A DNA stretch of 13,036 nt. Origin: Eubacteriales Family XIII. Incertae Sedis bacterium (GTDB lineage: Bacteria > Bacillota > Clostridia > Peptostreptococcales > Anaerovoracaceae). The notes under the pieces were generated by a model that was not told the origin of the DNA, ran no database searches, and worked only from the letters and a program-made list of their open reading frames with translations. Location of the stretch: assembly GCA_031281765.1 (NCBI GenBank), contig JAITEX010000049.1, positions 1 to 13,036 on the forward strand, read 5' to 3'. Positions within the stretch are counted from its first letter, which is position 1, and each line of letters starts with the position of its first letter. Shown piece by piece: positions 1-6,595 of the stretch. Made by a program: the position numbers and the translations under genes.

Positions 1-144
1 CGGCCGCTTTCGGACGAGGCGCTTGCGCTTGCGGAATGCGCGCCCGAATACTATCCGATCGGCGACTGCATCGAGCCGGCGAATATTATGGCGGCGACGG
101 CGTTGGGGTATCAGGTAGCCCGCGACATAGGCGATAGGCTATGA
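1..144 (+). CDS. C-terminal end of an old-yellow-enzyme-type FAD/NAD-dependent reductase (partial)
   Basis: Frame 1 is open from the first base to a TGA at 142-144, giving 47 residues; the 5' part lies outside the window. The segment YYPIGDCIEPANIMAATALG is the C-terminal FAD-binding motif (an IGD followed by a helix rich in small residues) that closes the flavoprotein domain of 2,4-dienoyl-CoA reductase, enoate reductase and BaiCD/BaiH-like proteins. It matches in position and style the C-terminus of the next gene (FHIIGDALAPKNIREATKGG), so the two are probably paralogues in tandem. By family, such enzymes reduce activated C=C bonds using FMN, FAD and a 4Fe-4S cluster. Only the tail is visible, so the catalytic domain and substrate cannot be assessed. 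A lone pyridine-nucleotide disulphide oxidoreductase domain would look similar here. Confidence 0.75.
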   Translation, partial: RPLSDEALALAECAPEYYPIGDCIEPANIMAATALGYQVARDIGDRL

Positions 145-198
145 GGCGCCTGTTTTGCCTGTACCGCCGTTGTTCCTAATGACGGAGATAATACTTTA

Positions 199-281
199 CC
201 GTCATTGCGAGGAGCAACGCGACGAAGCAATCCATAAAAATACCGTCAATTTGGATTGCTTCGCTCCGCTCGCAATGACGG
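199..281. repeat. CGTCATTGCGAG-type inverted-repeat element
   Basis: An imperfect palindrome of about 83 bp. The left arm begins with ccgtcattgcgag (199-211) and the right arm ends with its exact complement ctcgcaatgacgg (269-281). Inside these, gaagcaatcca on the left (about 224-234) pairs with tggattgcttc on the right (252-262). The left arm carries about 8 extra bases, so the arms are not perfectly symmetrical. A further aatgacgg just upstream (178-185) could pair with ccgtcatt at 199-206 as an alternative hairpin. This consensus is known to me as a dispersed, non-coding, miniature repeat in many bacterial genomes. No ORF of interest lies in it. It fills most of the gap between the two reductase genes and could fold in the transcript. 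No convincing promoter is visible in the remainder of the gap. Confidence 0.75.
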
Positions 282-355
282 GGAGGATATTTTTCATAGA
301 GTCTGGCGGCTCATAATGATTGAGTAAAAAATGTATAGTGTGAAGGAGGAATAGA

Positions 356-2347
356 ATGAACGAACTGAAGTATCCGCATCTCTTTGCGCCGATCAGGCTC
401 GGCAAGACGATGTTTAGAAACCGGCTGTTCGGCTCGCCGACGGGTTTTCAGGATTTGACGAGCGAGGGCTTCCCGCCGGCTGAGATGTGCGCCTATTATG
501 AGCGCAAGGCCATGGGCGGCGCGGCTTCCGTTGCGGTCGGCGAATGCATCGTCGATTCGAAACGCGGCATGGGCGGCCCGAACCATGTACCGCTCGACAA
601 TCCGGAATTGGTCGGCCCGCTGACGAATGTGGCGCTCGCCATAGCGAAGTACGGCGCGGTCCCCGTCGTTGAATTGCAGCACGCGGGCATGTTCGCCGAG
701 GAATCCGTGAAGCGCGGCGGCGAGGTGTTTGCGCCCGTCGAGATGGACGCTCCGCAGGGGGCCGTGGTCCACGCCGAGGAGGACACGGGGCCGATAGAGC
801 GGATACCCGCCATGCCGCTCGACGTCATCGAACAGACCATAGAGGCGTACGGAGACGCGGCCGCCTTTGCGAAGTTCTGCGGTTTCGGCATGGCACTGAT
901 ACACGGCGGCCACGGCTGGATGCTTTCGCAGTGGCTCTCGCCGCTCATCAATACGCGTACGGATGAATGGGGCGGCAGCTTGGAAAACCGTATGCGCCTG
1001 CCGCTCGCCATTATAGAAAATATACGCAAAAAGTGCGGCCATCATTTCCCGATAGAGTTCCGCATGAGCGTCACGGAGGCGAACGAGGGCGGCTACGGTA
1101 TAGACGAGGGGCTTGCGATAGCGAAGATGCTCGACCAGAAGGTCGATATTATCCACGCGTCGGCCGGCAACCATGAGGTGCGCGACGCCTTCGTCATCAC
1201 GCACCCGAGCCTGTTTGCGCCGGACGGCGTGAACGCCTATCTCGCCGAAGCCATCAAGAAATCCGGCGTACAGACGCCCGTCGCTACGGTCGGCGCCTTT
1301 ACGGAGCCCGAACTGATGGAAGAGGTCATCGCCTCGGGCAAGGCGGACATCGTGAATGTGGCGCGCGGCCTTATCGCGGACCCGGATTTGCCGCTGAAAG
1401 CCCGCACGGGCAGGGATGCGGATATTACGCGCTGCCTGCGCTGCTTCACCTGCTTCAGTTTCCTGTTGACGAACCAGCAGTTCTGCTGCGCGGTCAATCC
1501 TGAAATCGGCCAGGAGATCGAGACGAAATTCTCGCATCCCGCGCCGCACATAAAGAAGACGGTCCTCGTTGCGGGTGGCGGCGTCGGCGGTATGGAAGCC
1601 GCGCTGACAGCCGCGGGACGCGGCCATCATGTCATCCTCTGCGAGAAGACGGGCCGCCTTGGCGGCGCGCTGCGCTGCGAGGAAAAGGTCCCGTTCAAGA
1701 AAGCGCTTGACGACTATCTGAATCTCCAGGAAAAGCGCGTCAAGGAATCCGCCATCGACCTGCGCCTGAATACGGCTGTGACGCCGGAGCTTGCGAAGGA
1801 CATCGCGCCGGACGTGATTATTGCGGCGCTCGGAGCAAAAGCTCTGAAGCCGCCGATTCCCGGCATAGACGGCCCGCACGTCAAGAGCGCGGAGGACGTC
1901 TATGTGAATCCGGAGTTGGCCGGGGATAAGGTCATTATTCTCGGGGCGGGCTTTGTCGGCACGGAACTCGGCATCTATCTGAAAGGCCTCGGCAAGGAAG
2001 TGGAGATCATCGAGATGCTGCCGGGCATCAACGACGCGGGCAATGTGCTGCACGGCCTCGCCGTGGACGTGAAGCTGCGGGAAGAGGGCATACCCGCCCA
2101 TTTTAGTACAAGGGCTATCGAAATCACACCGAACGGCGTCATTGGTGAAAAAGATGGCGCAAAGACGATTTTCGATGCGGATACGGTCATCTACGCGGTC
2201 GGGCAGATTCCGCTCTGGGACGAGGCGGAGTCGCTGAACGACTGCGCTCCCGAGTTCCACATTATTGGCGACGCCCTTGCCCCGAAGAACATCCGCGAGG
2301 CGACAAAGGGAGGCTATTTTACCGCCCTGAATATCGGCCGGGTGTGA
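356..2347 (+). CDS. Old-yellow-enzyme-family NAD(P)H:flavin oxidoreductase with Fe-S and FAD/NAD domains (2,4-dienoyl-CoA/enoate reductase-like)
   Basis: A 663-residue protein, the usual length for the FadH/BaiCD/enoate-reductase group. The ATG at 356 follows an aaggagga ribosome site at 343-350. Residues 1 to about 350 form the FMN TIM barrel: RNR at 21-23, QHAG at 108-111, the active-site segment H183-G-G-H186-G-W188, then the RTDEWGGSLENR signature. A cysteine cluster C360-x2-C363-x2-C366 with C377/C378, followed by AVNPEIG, should bind a 4Fe-4S cluster. Residues from about 400 form a flavoprotein module with GGGVGG at 407-412 (FAD), GAGFVG at 530-535 (NAD(P)H) and IIGDA at 636-640. By family it is a soluble enzyme passing electrons from NAD(P)H through FAD and Fe-S to FMN and on to an activated alkene. 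The substrate is unknown. Trp188 sits where well-studied relatives have a proton-donating Tyr. It follows a probable paralogue and ends at a strong terminator. Confidence 0.9.
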   Translation: MNELKYPHLFAPIRLGKTMFRNRLFGSPTGFQDLTSEGFPPAEMCAYYERKAMGGAASVAVGECIVDSKRGMGGPNHVPLDNPELVGPLTNVALAIAKYGAVPVVELQHAGMFAEESVKRGGEVFAPVEMDAPQGAVVHAEEDTGPIERIPAMPLDVIEQTIEAYGDAAAFAKFCGFGMALIHGGHGWMLSQWLSPLINTRTDEWGGSLENRMRLPLAIIENIRKKCGHHFPIEFRMSVTEANEGGYGIDEGLAIAKMLDQKVDIIHASAGNHEVRDAFVITHPSLFAPDGVNAYLAEAIKKSGVQTPVATVGAFTEPELMEEVIASGKADIVNVARGLIADPDLPLKARTGRDADITRCLRCFTCFSFLLTNQQFCCAVNPEIGQEIETKFSHPAPHIKKTVLVAGGGVGGMEAALTAAGRGHHVILCEKTGRLGGALRCEEKVPFKKALDDYLNLQEKRVKESAIDLRLNTAVTPELAKDIAPDVIIAALGAKALKPPIPGIDGPHVKSAEDVYVNPELAGDKVIILGAGFVGTELGIYLKGLGKEVEIIEMLPGINDAGNVLHGLAVDVKLREEGIPAHFSTRAIEITPNGVIGEKDGAKTIFDADTVIYAVGQIPLWDEAESLNDCAPEFHIIGDALAPKNIREATKGGYFTALNIGRV

Positions 2348-2360
2348 AAAACATTCAGAG

Positions 2361-2393
2361 GGCTGCCGCGTCTCTTTTGCGGCAGCCTTGTTT
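2361..2393 (+). terminator. Intrinsic terminator after the reductase gene
   Basis: ggctgccgc (2361-2369) pairs perfectly with gcggcagcc (2379-2387) around a 9-base loop, and ttgttt follows. It starts 13 bp after the reductase stop codon. It separates the reductase locus from the ABC importer downstream. Confidence 0.85.
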
Positions 2394-2685
2394 GATGTTA
2401 TGAATATTTGATTATGAAATAGGAAATACTCATGAGACGGGTATATATGCCTTTTTTATACTGACTTTTACAAGAGGAAAATCCTTCTTTACGCTTGAAG
2501 TTTCAACGCGCGTGGGCTTAGCTCATTTAACTTCGCGCGGCAGCGGAAACCCTTCCGACATTTTGTAGTAAAGCAGCGGCAATATTCGTGCAGGTTTACG
2601 TATTTCCTATTAGGAAAAGGGGGCATATTATACAAGCAACAGTTTGCGACCATTCGTGTAGGTCAACGTTAGGAAGGAGAGAATT
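2394..2685 (+). promoter_or_regulatory. Gene-free leader/regulatory region of the sugar-type ABC operon
   Basis: No credible coding frame lies between the terminator and the binding-protein gene. The stretch holds a perfect 12-bp inverted repeat, aataggaaatac at 2418-2429 and gtatttcctatt at 2600-2611. It also holds an imperfect 18-bp direct repeat, attcgtgcaggtttacgt at 2584-2601 and attcgtgtaggtcaacgt at 2652-2669 (15 of 18 identical, 68 bp apart). A weak promoter candidate is tttcct (2603-2608) with tattat (2626-2631) at a 17-bp spacing; its -35 lies in the right arm of the inverted repeat. The second direct-repeat copy lies directly upstream of the ribosome site (aggaaggag, 2671-2679). 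Operator function is inferred; no regulator gene is in the window. Confidence 0.4.
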
Positions 2686-3798
2686 ATGAAGAAAGTTAGG
2701 ACATCAAGATTTCTCGCGGTGGTAATGGCGGTGCTTATGATGAGCGTTGCGGTATTCGCCCTGGCTGCATGCGAGAAGGAGAGCGATGTCAACACCGACA
2801 CTCCGGTGGCGGGGGATGACACGGACATCACCATGGGTACGACGAAAGTCGACATTTACAATACCGATGTCAAGCTCCTCTATGTCCCGATTGGCGACGC
2901 GGGTCCCGCATTCGAAATGGCGAGGTACGCGATAGAGGACACCCTGAAGTTCCTCCCGAACGTCACGGTCGACATCAAGCCGGCTGAGTATGACCCGACA
3001 AAACAGGCGGATATTATTACGGACGCCATCGGGCAAGGGTACCAGGGCATCTTTTTCGAGGCCATGGATCCCATCGTAAGCCAGGGCCCGATAGAAAAGG
3101 CTGAGGCTGCGGGTATCCCGGTCATTACGGTCAACCTTAACAGCCAGGCGGTCCACACCCTCTTTATCCAGGGCAACGACTACAAATCCGGCTATCAGGC
3201 GGGCGAGATTCTTGGAGCGGCAATCGACGGCAAAGGCAATGCCCTCACGCTGAACGCGCCGGCGGCGCAGGCGGCGACAAGCCAAATGATACCCGGTTTC
3301 CAGGATGCCCTGAAGGATAACTACCCGGATATTACCTTCCTTGAGGATTTCCCCTGCGAGGGTTGGCAATCCTCAGAGGCGGCCAACAACATGAAGAGCG
3401 CGCTCACGAAGTATGACAAGATAGACATCGTCTATGCCGCGTCCGATGACCTTGCGGACGGCGCTATCAATGCCATCAAGGAAGCGGGCCGCGAAAACGA
3501 AATCAAGGTTTACGGCTCCATGGGTTATCCGCAGGCGCTGCAGAGAATCAAGGACGGTACGCAGTTCGGTTCGTATTTCGCCGACGGTTATTCCCAGTTC
3601 CAGGTCGTTGTCTATCAGATGCTCTATTACGTGCAGAACGGGCTTAACGCCACGGTTTTGGGCTATACTGACACGCCGACCCTCGATATGCCGACTACTC
3701 CGATAACGAAGGATGGCAATCTCGCGGGTTCCGTTTCCGTAGACCAGGTCATAGAAAATTCCCGTTGGAAGGTCGTTATGCCCGACGCTTTCAAGTAA
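2686..3798 (+). CDS. Sugar-type ABC transporter substrate-binding lipoprotein (periplasmic binding protein type 1)
   Basis: A 370-residue protein starting at an ATG 6 bp after aggaaggag. Residues 1-28 form a lipoprotein signal peptide (MKKVRTSR, a hydrophobic core, then LAAC), so Cys29 should be lipidated and the protein tethered outside the membrane. The mature part has the two-lobe architecture of the RbsB-like family (Peripla_BP_4 type). MDP at 127-129 is followed by a helix and AGIPVITVN, then an IQGNDYKSGYQAGEIL segment, GFQDALK, and ASDDLADGA near 252-260, which resembles the family's typical ANDDMALGA. It captures a solute and delivers it to the permeases encoded downstream. Family members bind mono- or disaccharides, polyols or autoinducer-2; the ligand here cannot be assigned. 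It is first in a four-gene transport operon and is followed by a stem-loop likely to raise its own mRNA level over the distal genes. Confidence 0.9.
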   Translation: MKKVRTSRFLAVVMAVLMMSVAVFALAACEKESDVNTDTPVAGDDTDITMGTTKVDIYNTDVKLLYVPIGDAGPAFEMARYAIEDTLKFLPNVTVDIKPAEYDPTKQADIITDAIGQGYQGIFFEAMDPIVSQGPIEKAEAAGIPVITVNLNSQAVHTLFIQGNDYKSGYQAGEILGAAIDGKGNALTLNAPAAQAATSQMIPGFQDALKDNYPDITFLEDFPCEGWQSSEAANNMKSALTKYDKIDIVYAASDDLADGAINAIKEAGRENEIKVYGSMGYPQALQRIKDGTQFGSYFADGYSQFQVVVYQMLYYVQNGLNATVLGYTDTPTLDMPTTPITKDGNLAGSVSVDQVIENSRWKVVMPDAFK

Positions 3799-3826
3799 TG
3801 TCAGATTGAACAAAGCCAATGAAATC

Positions 3827-3853
3827 CGACGATGAACGCTAACTGTATCGTCG
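3827..3853 (+). other. Small stem-loop downstream of the binding-protein gene
   Basis: cgacgat (3827-3833) pairs with atcgtcg (3847-3853) around a 13-base loop, 28 bp after the binding-protein stop. It is followed by cataaaaatgag rather than a T-run, so it does not look like an intrinsic terminator. It sits just ahead of a much larger stem-loop and may be part of the same mRNA-processing or stabilising region. Confidence 0.45.
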
Positions 3854-3864
3854 CATAAAAATGA

Positions 3865-3912
3865 GTTTTGCAGGGTCTGATTGCCCACACGGCAATGGAG
3901 GCCCTGCAAAAC
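3865..3912 (+). other. Strong nested intercistronic stem-loop
   Basis: gttttgcagggtct (3865-3878) pairs with aggccctgcaaaac (3899-3912) along 14 positions with one G-U pair. An inner hairpin attgcc (3880-3885) / ggcaat (3891-3896) closes a cacac loop. The right arm is followed by tggcattaaagg, with no U-tract. In binding-protein ABC operons such structures commonly protect the 3' end of the binding-protein message and lower read-through into the permease genes. That role is inferred here from position and shape. Confidence 0.7.
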
Positions 3913-3985
3913 TGGCATTAAAGGCGGCAGCCTTACATGCGGAACGCAATCATACTACAATTTCATACCATAGTTGCACAAGGAT

Positions 3986-3990
3986 AGGAG
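3986..3990 (+). promoter_or_regulatory. Ribosome binding site deciding the first permease start
   Basis: aggag at 3986-3990 lies 7 bp before the ATG at 3998. An in-frame TTG at 3974 would start 12 bp upstream of this site and has no such sequence ahead of it. The ATG at 3998 is therefore preferred. Confidence 0.75.
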
Positions 3991-3997
3991 CAGCCTC

Positions 3998-5011
3998 ATG
4001 AAAAAAAAGCTTAACTCAAGTACGATAAGGAGATTTATCACCATCGGGCTTGTAATAGCCTTGACGGCGCTTTTCAGCTTACTGTCATCAAATTTCCTCA
4101 GTATGTACAACCTGAGCGAATTATTCAGAAACGCGGCCTACCTCGGGCTGATAGCCTGCGGGCTTTCGGTGGTCATGGTGGGCGGCGGCATAGACCTTTC
4201 CGTTGGAGGCATTGTGTGCGCAACCGGCATTATCTGCGTTCACCTCAGTGATATCGGCCTCAGCGGATATATGGTACTCATTCTCGGCATTATTACAGGG
4301 GGCGCCTTTGGCCTGCTGAACGGTTTCATTGTCACGAAGCTCAAGCTGACGGAATTTGTGACGACGCTGGCGTCGGGCTTCCTGTTTTTCGGTCTCGGTC
4401 TCGTATTCGCCTATAGGGATGACCACGGGACTTTGATGGCGCACAGTATAAAAAGCAACACCTATCTCAGTCTCGGACAGCCATTGTTGCCCGGAGGCTT
4501 CTATTTGATTTCACTCGTATGGGTCGTACTCGCGATAATCCTGTGGGTCGTGATGCACAAAACCGAATTAGGGCTCTATACCTTTGCCATCGGCTCCGAT
4601 GAAAAATCGGCCCGGATGTCCGGCGTCAATGTCGCGAAAATCAAGGTTATCGGATTTATTATGAGCGGGGCTTTCTCGGGCTTAGCCGCGGTCTTTGTTA
4701 CCGCGTACGAGAGGACGGCGTCCACCTCACTCGGCAATATGCGGGAATTTCTCGCTATTGCCGCCTGCGTCGTCGGAGGGGTCGTGCTCGGCGGCGGCAA
4801 GGGCGACGCAGTCAGCGCCTTCCTCGGCGCGCTTTTCCTCGCCATGCTCGACAACGGCCTCCGCAAGTTCGGAATGGACTCATACGTTGTTTATATGATA
4901 CAAGGGTCTTTGATATTGGTTGCGATAGCGTTTGACTCGCAGTTTGCGAAAATCTCATACAGGCGTCGCGTCAAGGAGCAGCGGCTTTCCGCTCAAACCC
5001 TGACATCTTGA
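3998..5011 (+). CDS. Sugar-type ABC transporter permease (RbsC-like, BPD_transp_2 family), first copy
   Basis: A 337-residue integral membrane protein from the ATG at 3998 with aggag 7 bp upstream. A TTG 24 bp earlier would add 8 residues but lacks a ribosome site. After a short basic N-terminus (MKKK) there is a run of hydrophobic segments typical of the 8-10 membrane spans of this family. The family signatures are present: GGGIDLSVGGI in the first third, IGSDEKSARMSGVNV as the cytoplasmic loop that contacts the ATPase (compare the usual G-N-x-x-A-A-x-x-x-G-I), and VVGGVVLGGGKGD near the C-terminus. It should form one half of the channel, with the second permease downstream as the other half. 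The gene stop is 18 bp from the ATPase start, with a strong ribosome site between them, so they are co-transcribed. Confidence 0.9.
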   Translation: MKKKLNSSTIRRFITIGLVIALTALFSLLSSNFLSMYNLSELFRNAAYLGLIACGLSVVMVGGGIDLSVGGIVCATGIICVHLSDIGLSGYMVLILGIITGGAFGLLNGFIVTKLKLTEFVTTLASGFLFFGLGLVFAYRDDHGTLMAHSIKSNTYLSLGQPLLPGGFYLISLVWVVLAIILWVVMHKTELGLYTFAIGSDEKSARMSGVNVAKIKVIGFIMSGAFSGLAAVFVTAYERTASTSLGNMREFLAIAACVVGGVVLGGGKGDAVSAFLGALFLAMLDNGLRKFGMDSYVVYMIQGSLILVAIAFDSQFAKISYRRRVKEQRLSAQTLTS

Positions 5012-5029
5012 CGAAAGGAGGATGGGATT

Positions 5030-6595
5030 ATGTCAAAAGAAAAAAGAAAAAGCCTCGACATCAAGGTGGAGGGCCCTATGAAAGAAGAGGGCGTCCTGCT
5101 CACCTGCAAGGGCATCGACAAGAGCTTTAGCGGCGTGCAGGTGCTTTTCGGCGCGGACTTTGAAATGAACTACGGCGAAGTCCACGCCTTGATGGGGGAG
5201 AACGGCGCGGGCAAGTCTACGCTTATCAAGATTGTGACGGGCGTCTATCATAAGGACGCGGGCCAGCTTTACATCGATGAGGAGTCCGTGGAAATATCGA
5301 ATCCGATAGAAGCGCGCGCCCATGGCATCGCGGTGATTTATCAGGAACTTTCCCTCGTACCCGATTTGACTGTTATGGAGAACATCTATCTCGGGCAGGA
5401 ACTGAAAAAATACGGGTTTGTTGAGAAAAACCGCATGAGGGAGCGTACGCTCGACCTCATTAAGAAGTATGAACTTGACCTGAACCCGGACGCGACCGTC
5501 GAGGTGCTCAGCATGGCGCAGCGCCAGATGGTCGAGGTGCTGAAGGCGCTTTCGACGAACGCAAAGCTCATCATTATGGACGAACCGACGTCCTCGCTCT
5601 CGGCGGCGGAATCTGAGCATCTGTTCCGGACGATAGAGAGTCTGAAGAAAAAGGGTACGGGCATCATCTATGTGACGCACCGGCTTGAGGAGGTCTATCG
5701 CATTGCGGACCGGCTGACCGTCATGCGCAACGGCGAAGTGGTGGGAACGCTGACGAAGGCGGAAATCAATCCACGGACGGTCACGACGATGATGATCGGC
5801 CATGAGATAAAAACCGAGTACGATGTACAGCGCACGTTCAATGACGATTTTGTGCTGGAAGTGAAGGACCTCCGGTACGGGGACTTGCTGAAGGGCGTCA
5901 GTTTCACGGCGAAGGGCGGAGAGATACTCGGCATCGGCGGACTCGTCGGCTCGGGGCGTACGGAACTTTTACACTGCATCTACGGGGCGAAGAAGCCTTC
6001 CGGCGGGCGGATACTGCTGAACGGCAAACCCGTATCGCGCTCCGTCATAAAAAATATCAACAACGGTTTCGGCCTTGTTCCCGAGGATAGGCGGCGGGAG
6101 GGTTTCAATCCGCTGCAGACCGTCGAGAAGAATATCGCCATCGCGTCCCATGACGTTATCGCGAACGCGCTCGGCCTCGTCTACGCGAAGAAAGAACGCG
6201 ATTGGGCGGAAAAGGCGATTGAGGACTACGACATCAGGCCGAAGAACCGCAAGATGATAGTGGACAATATGTCCGGCGGAAACCAGCAGAAGGTGATTTT
6301 GGGGCGGTGGCTCATACGCGAGCCGCGCGTCCTGATCCTCGATGAGCCGACCGTCGGCGTCGATGTCGGCGTGCGCGCCGAGCTCTACCGCTTCATGCGG
6401 CAGCTTACCGAAAGCGGCTCCATTATTATTATGGTCAGTTCAGACCTCTTTGAATTGGTACAGGTATCAGATAGGATACTCGTCATGCACGACGGGGTAT
6501 TCTTTGAGGAATTTCCGAGAGAAAAGGCCACGCAGGCAGCGGTGCTTATGGCGGCGTCGGGCGAGCATACGGAGGAAGGAGTGCCGTTGGTATGA
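5030..6595 (+). CDS. Sugar-type ABC transporter double ATPase (RbsA/MglA-like)
   Basis: A 521-residue cytoplasmic protein with two fused nucleotide-binding domains, the usual RbsA size. The ATG at 5030 follows aaaggagg at 5014-5021. Domain 1 has Walker A GENGAGKST (56-64), a degenerate signature LSMAQRQ (160-166), Walker B IIMDEP (181-186) and switch His217. Domain 2 has a degenerate Walker A, GLVGSGRT (304-311), with Arg310 in place of Lys, a canonical signature MSGGNQQ (414-420), Walker B LILDEP and Ser in place of the switch His (MVSSDL, 469-473). This asymmetry is normal for RbsA-type proteins: one composite ATP site is canonical and the other is degenerate. About 20 charged residues precede the first domain. 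It powers import through the two flanking permeases, and its TGA overlaps the ATG of the second permease. Confidence 0.93.
   Translation: MSKEKRKSLDIKVEGPMKEEGVLLTCKGIDKSFSGVQVLFGADFEMNYGEVHALMGENGAGKSTLIKIVTGVYHKDAGQLYIDEESVEISNPIEARAHGIAVIYQELSLVPDLTVMENIYLGQELKKYGFVEKNRMRERTLDLIKKYELDLNPDATVEVLSMAQRQMVEVLKALSTNAKLIIMDEPTSSLSAAESEHLFRTIESLKKKGTGIIYVTHRLEEVYRIADRLTVMRNGEVVGTLTKAEINPRTVTTMMIGHEIKTEYDVQRTFNDDFVLEVKDLRYGDLLKGVSFTAKGGEILGIGGLVGSGRTELLHCIYGAKKPSGGRILLNGKPVSRSVIKNINNGFGLVPEDRRREGFNPLQTVEKNIAIASHDVIANALGLVYAKKERDWAEKAIEDYDIRPKNRKMIVDNMSGGNQQKVILGRWLIREPRVLILDEPTVGVDVGVRAELYRFMRQLTESGSIIIMVSSDLFELVQVSDRILVMHDGVFFEEFPREKATQAAVLMAASGEHTEEGVPLV

Noticed and set aside
199..281. CRISPR repeat
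   Set aside because: The palindrome occurs only as one pair of arms, with no regularly spaced further copies or spacers.
311..2260. A 649-codon open frame on the minus strand opposite the reductase gene
   Set aside because: It lies antisense to a fully conserved reductase, its translation is Arg/His/Asp-rich without any recognisable domain, and GC-rich codon use readily opens such frames. It is a shadow.
2514..2527. tRNA-like gggcttagctcattt string in the importer leader
   Set aside because: It resembles a tRNA D-arm start, but no acceptor stem, anticodon arm or T-arm can be built around it.
3974..3997. Upstream TTG start for the first permease
   Set aside because: No ribosome site precedes it, and the aggag at 3986-3990 would fall inside the coding region; the ATG at 3998 has correct spacing.
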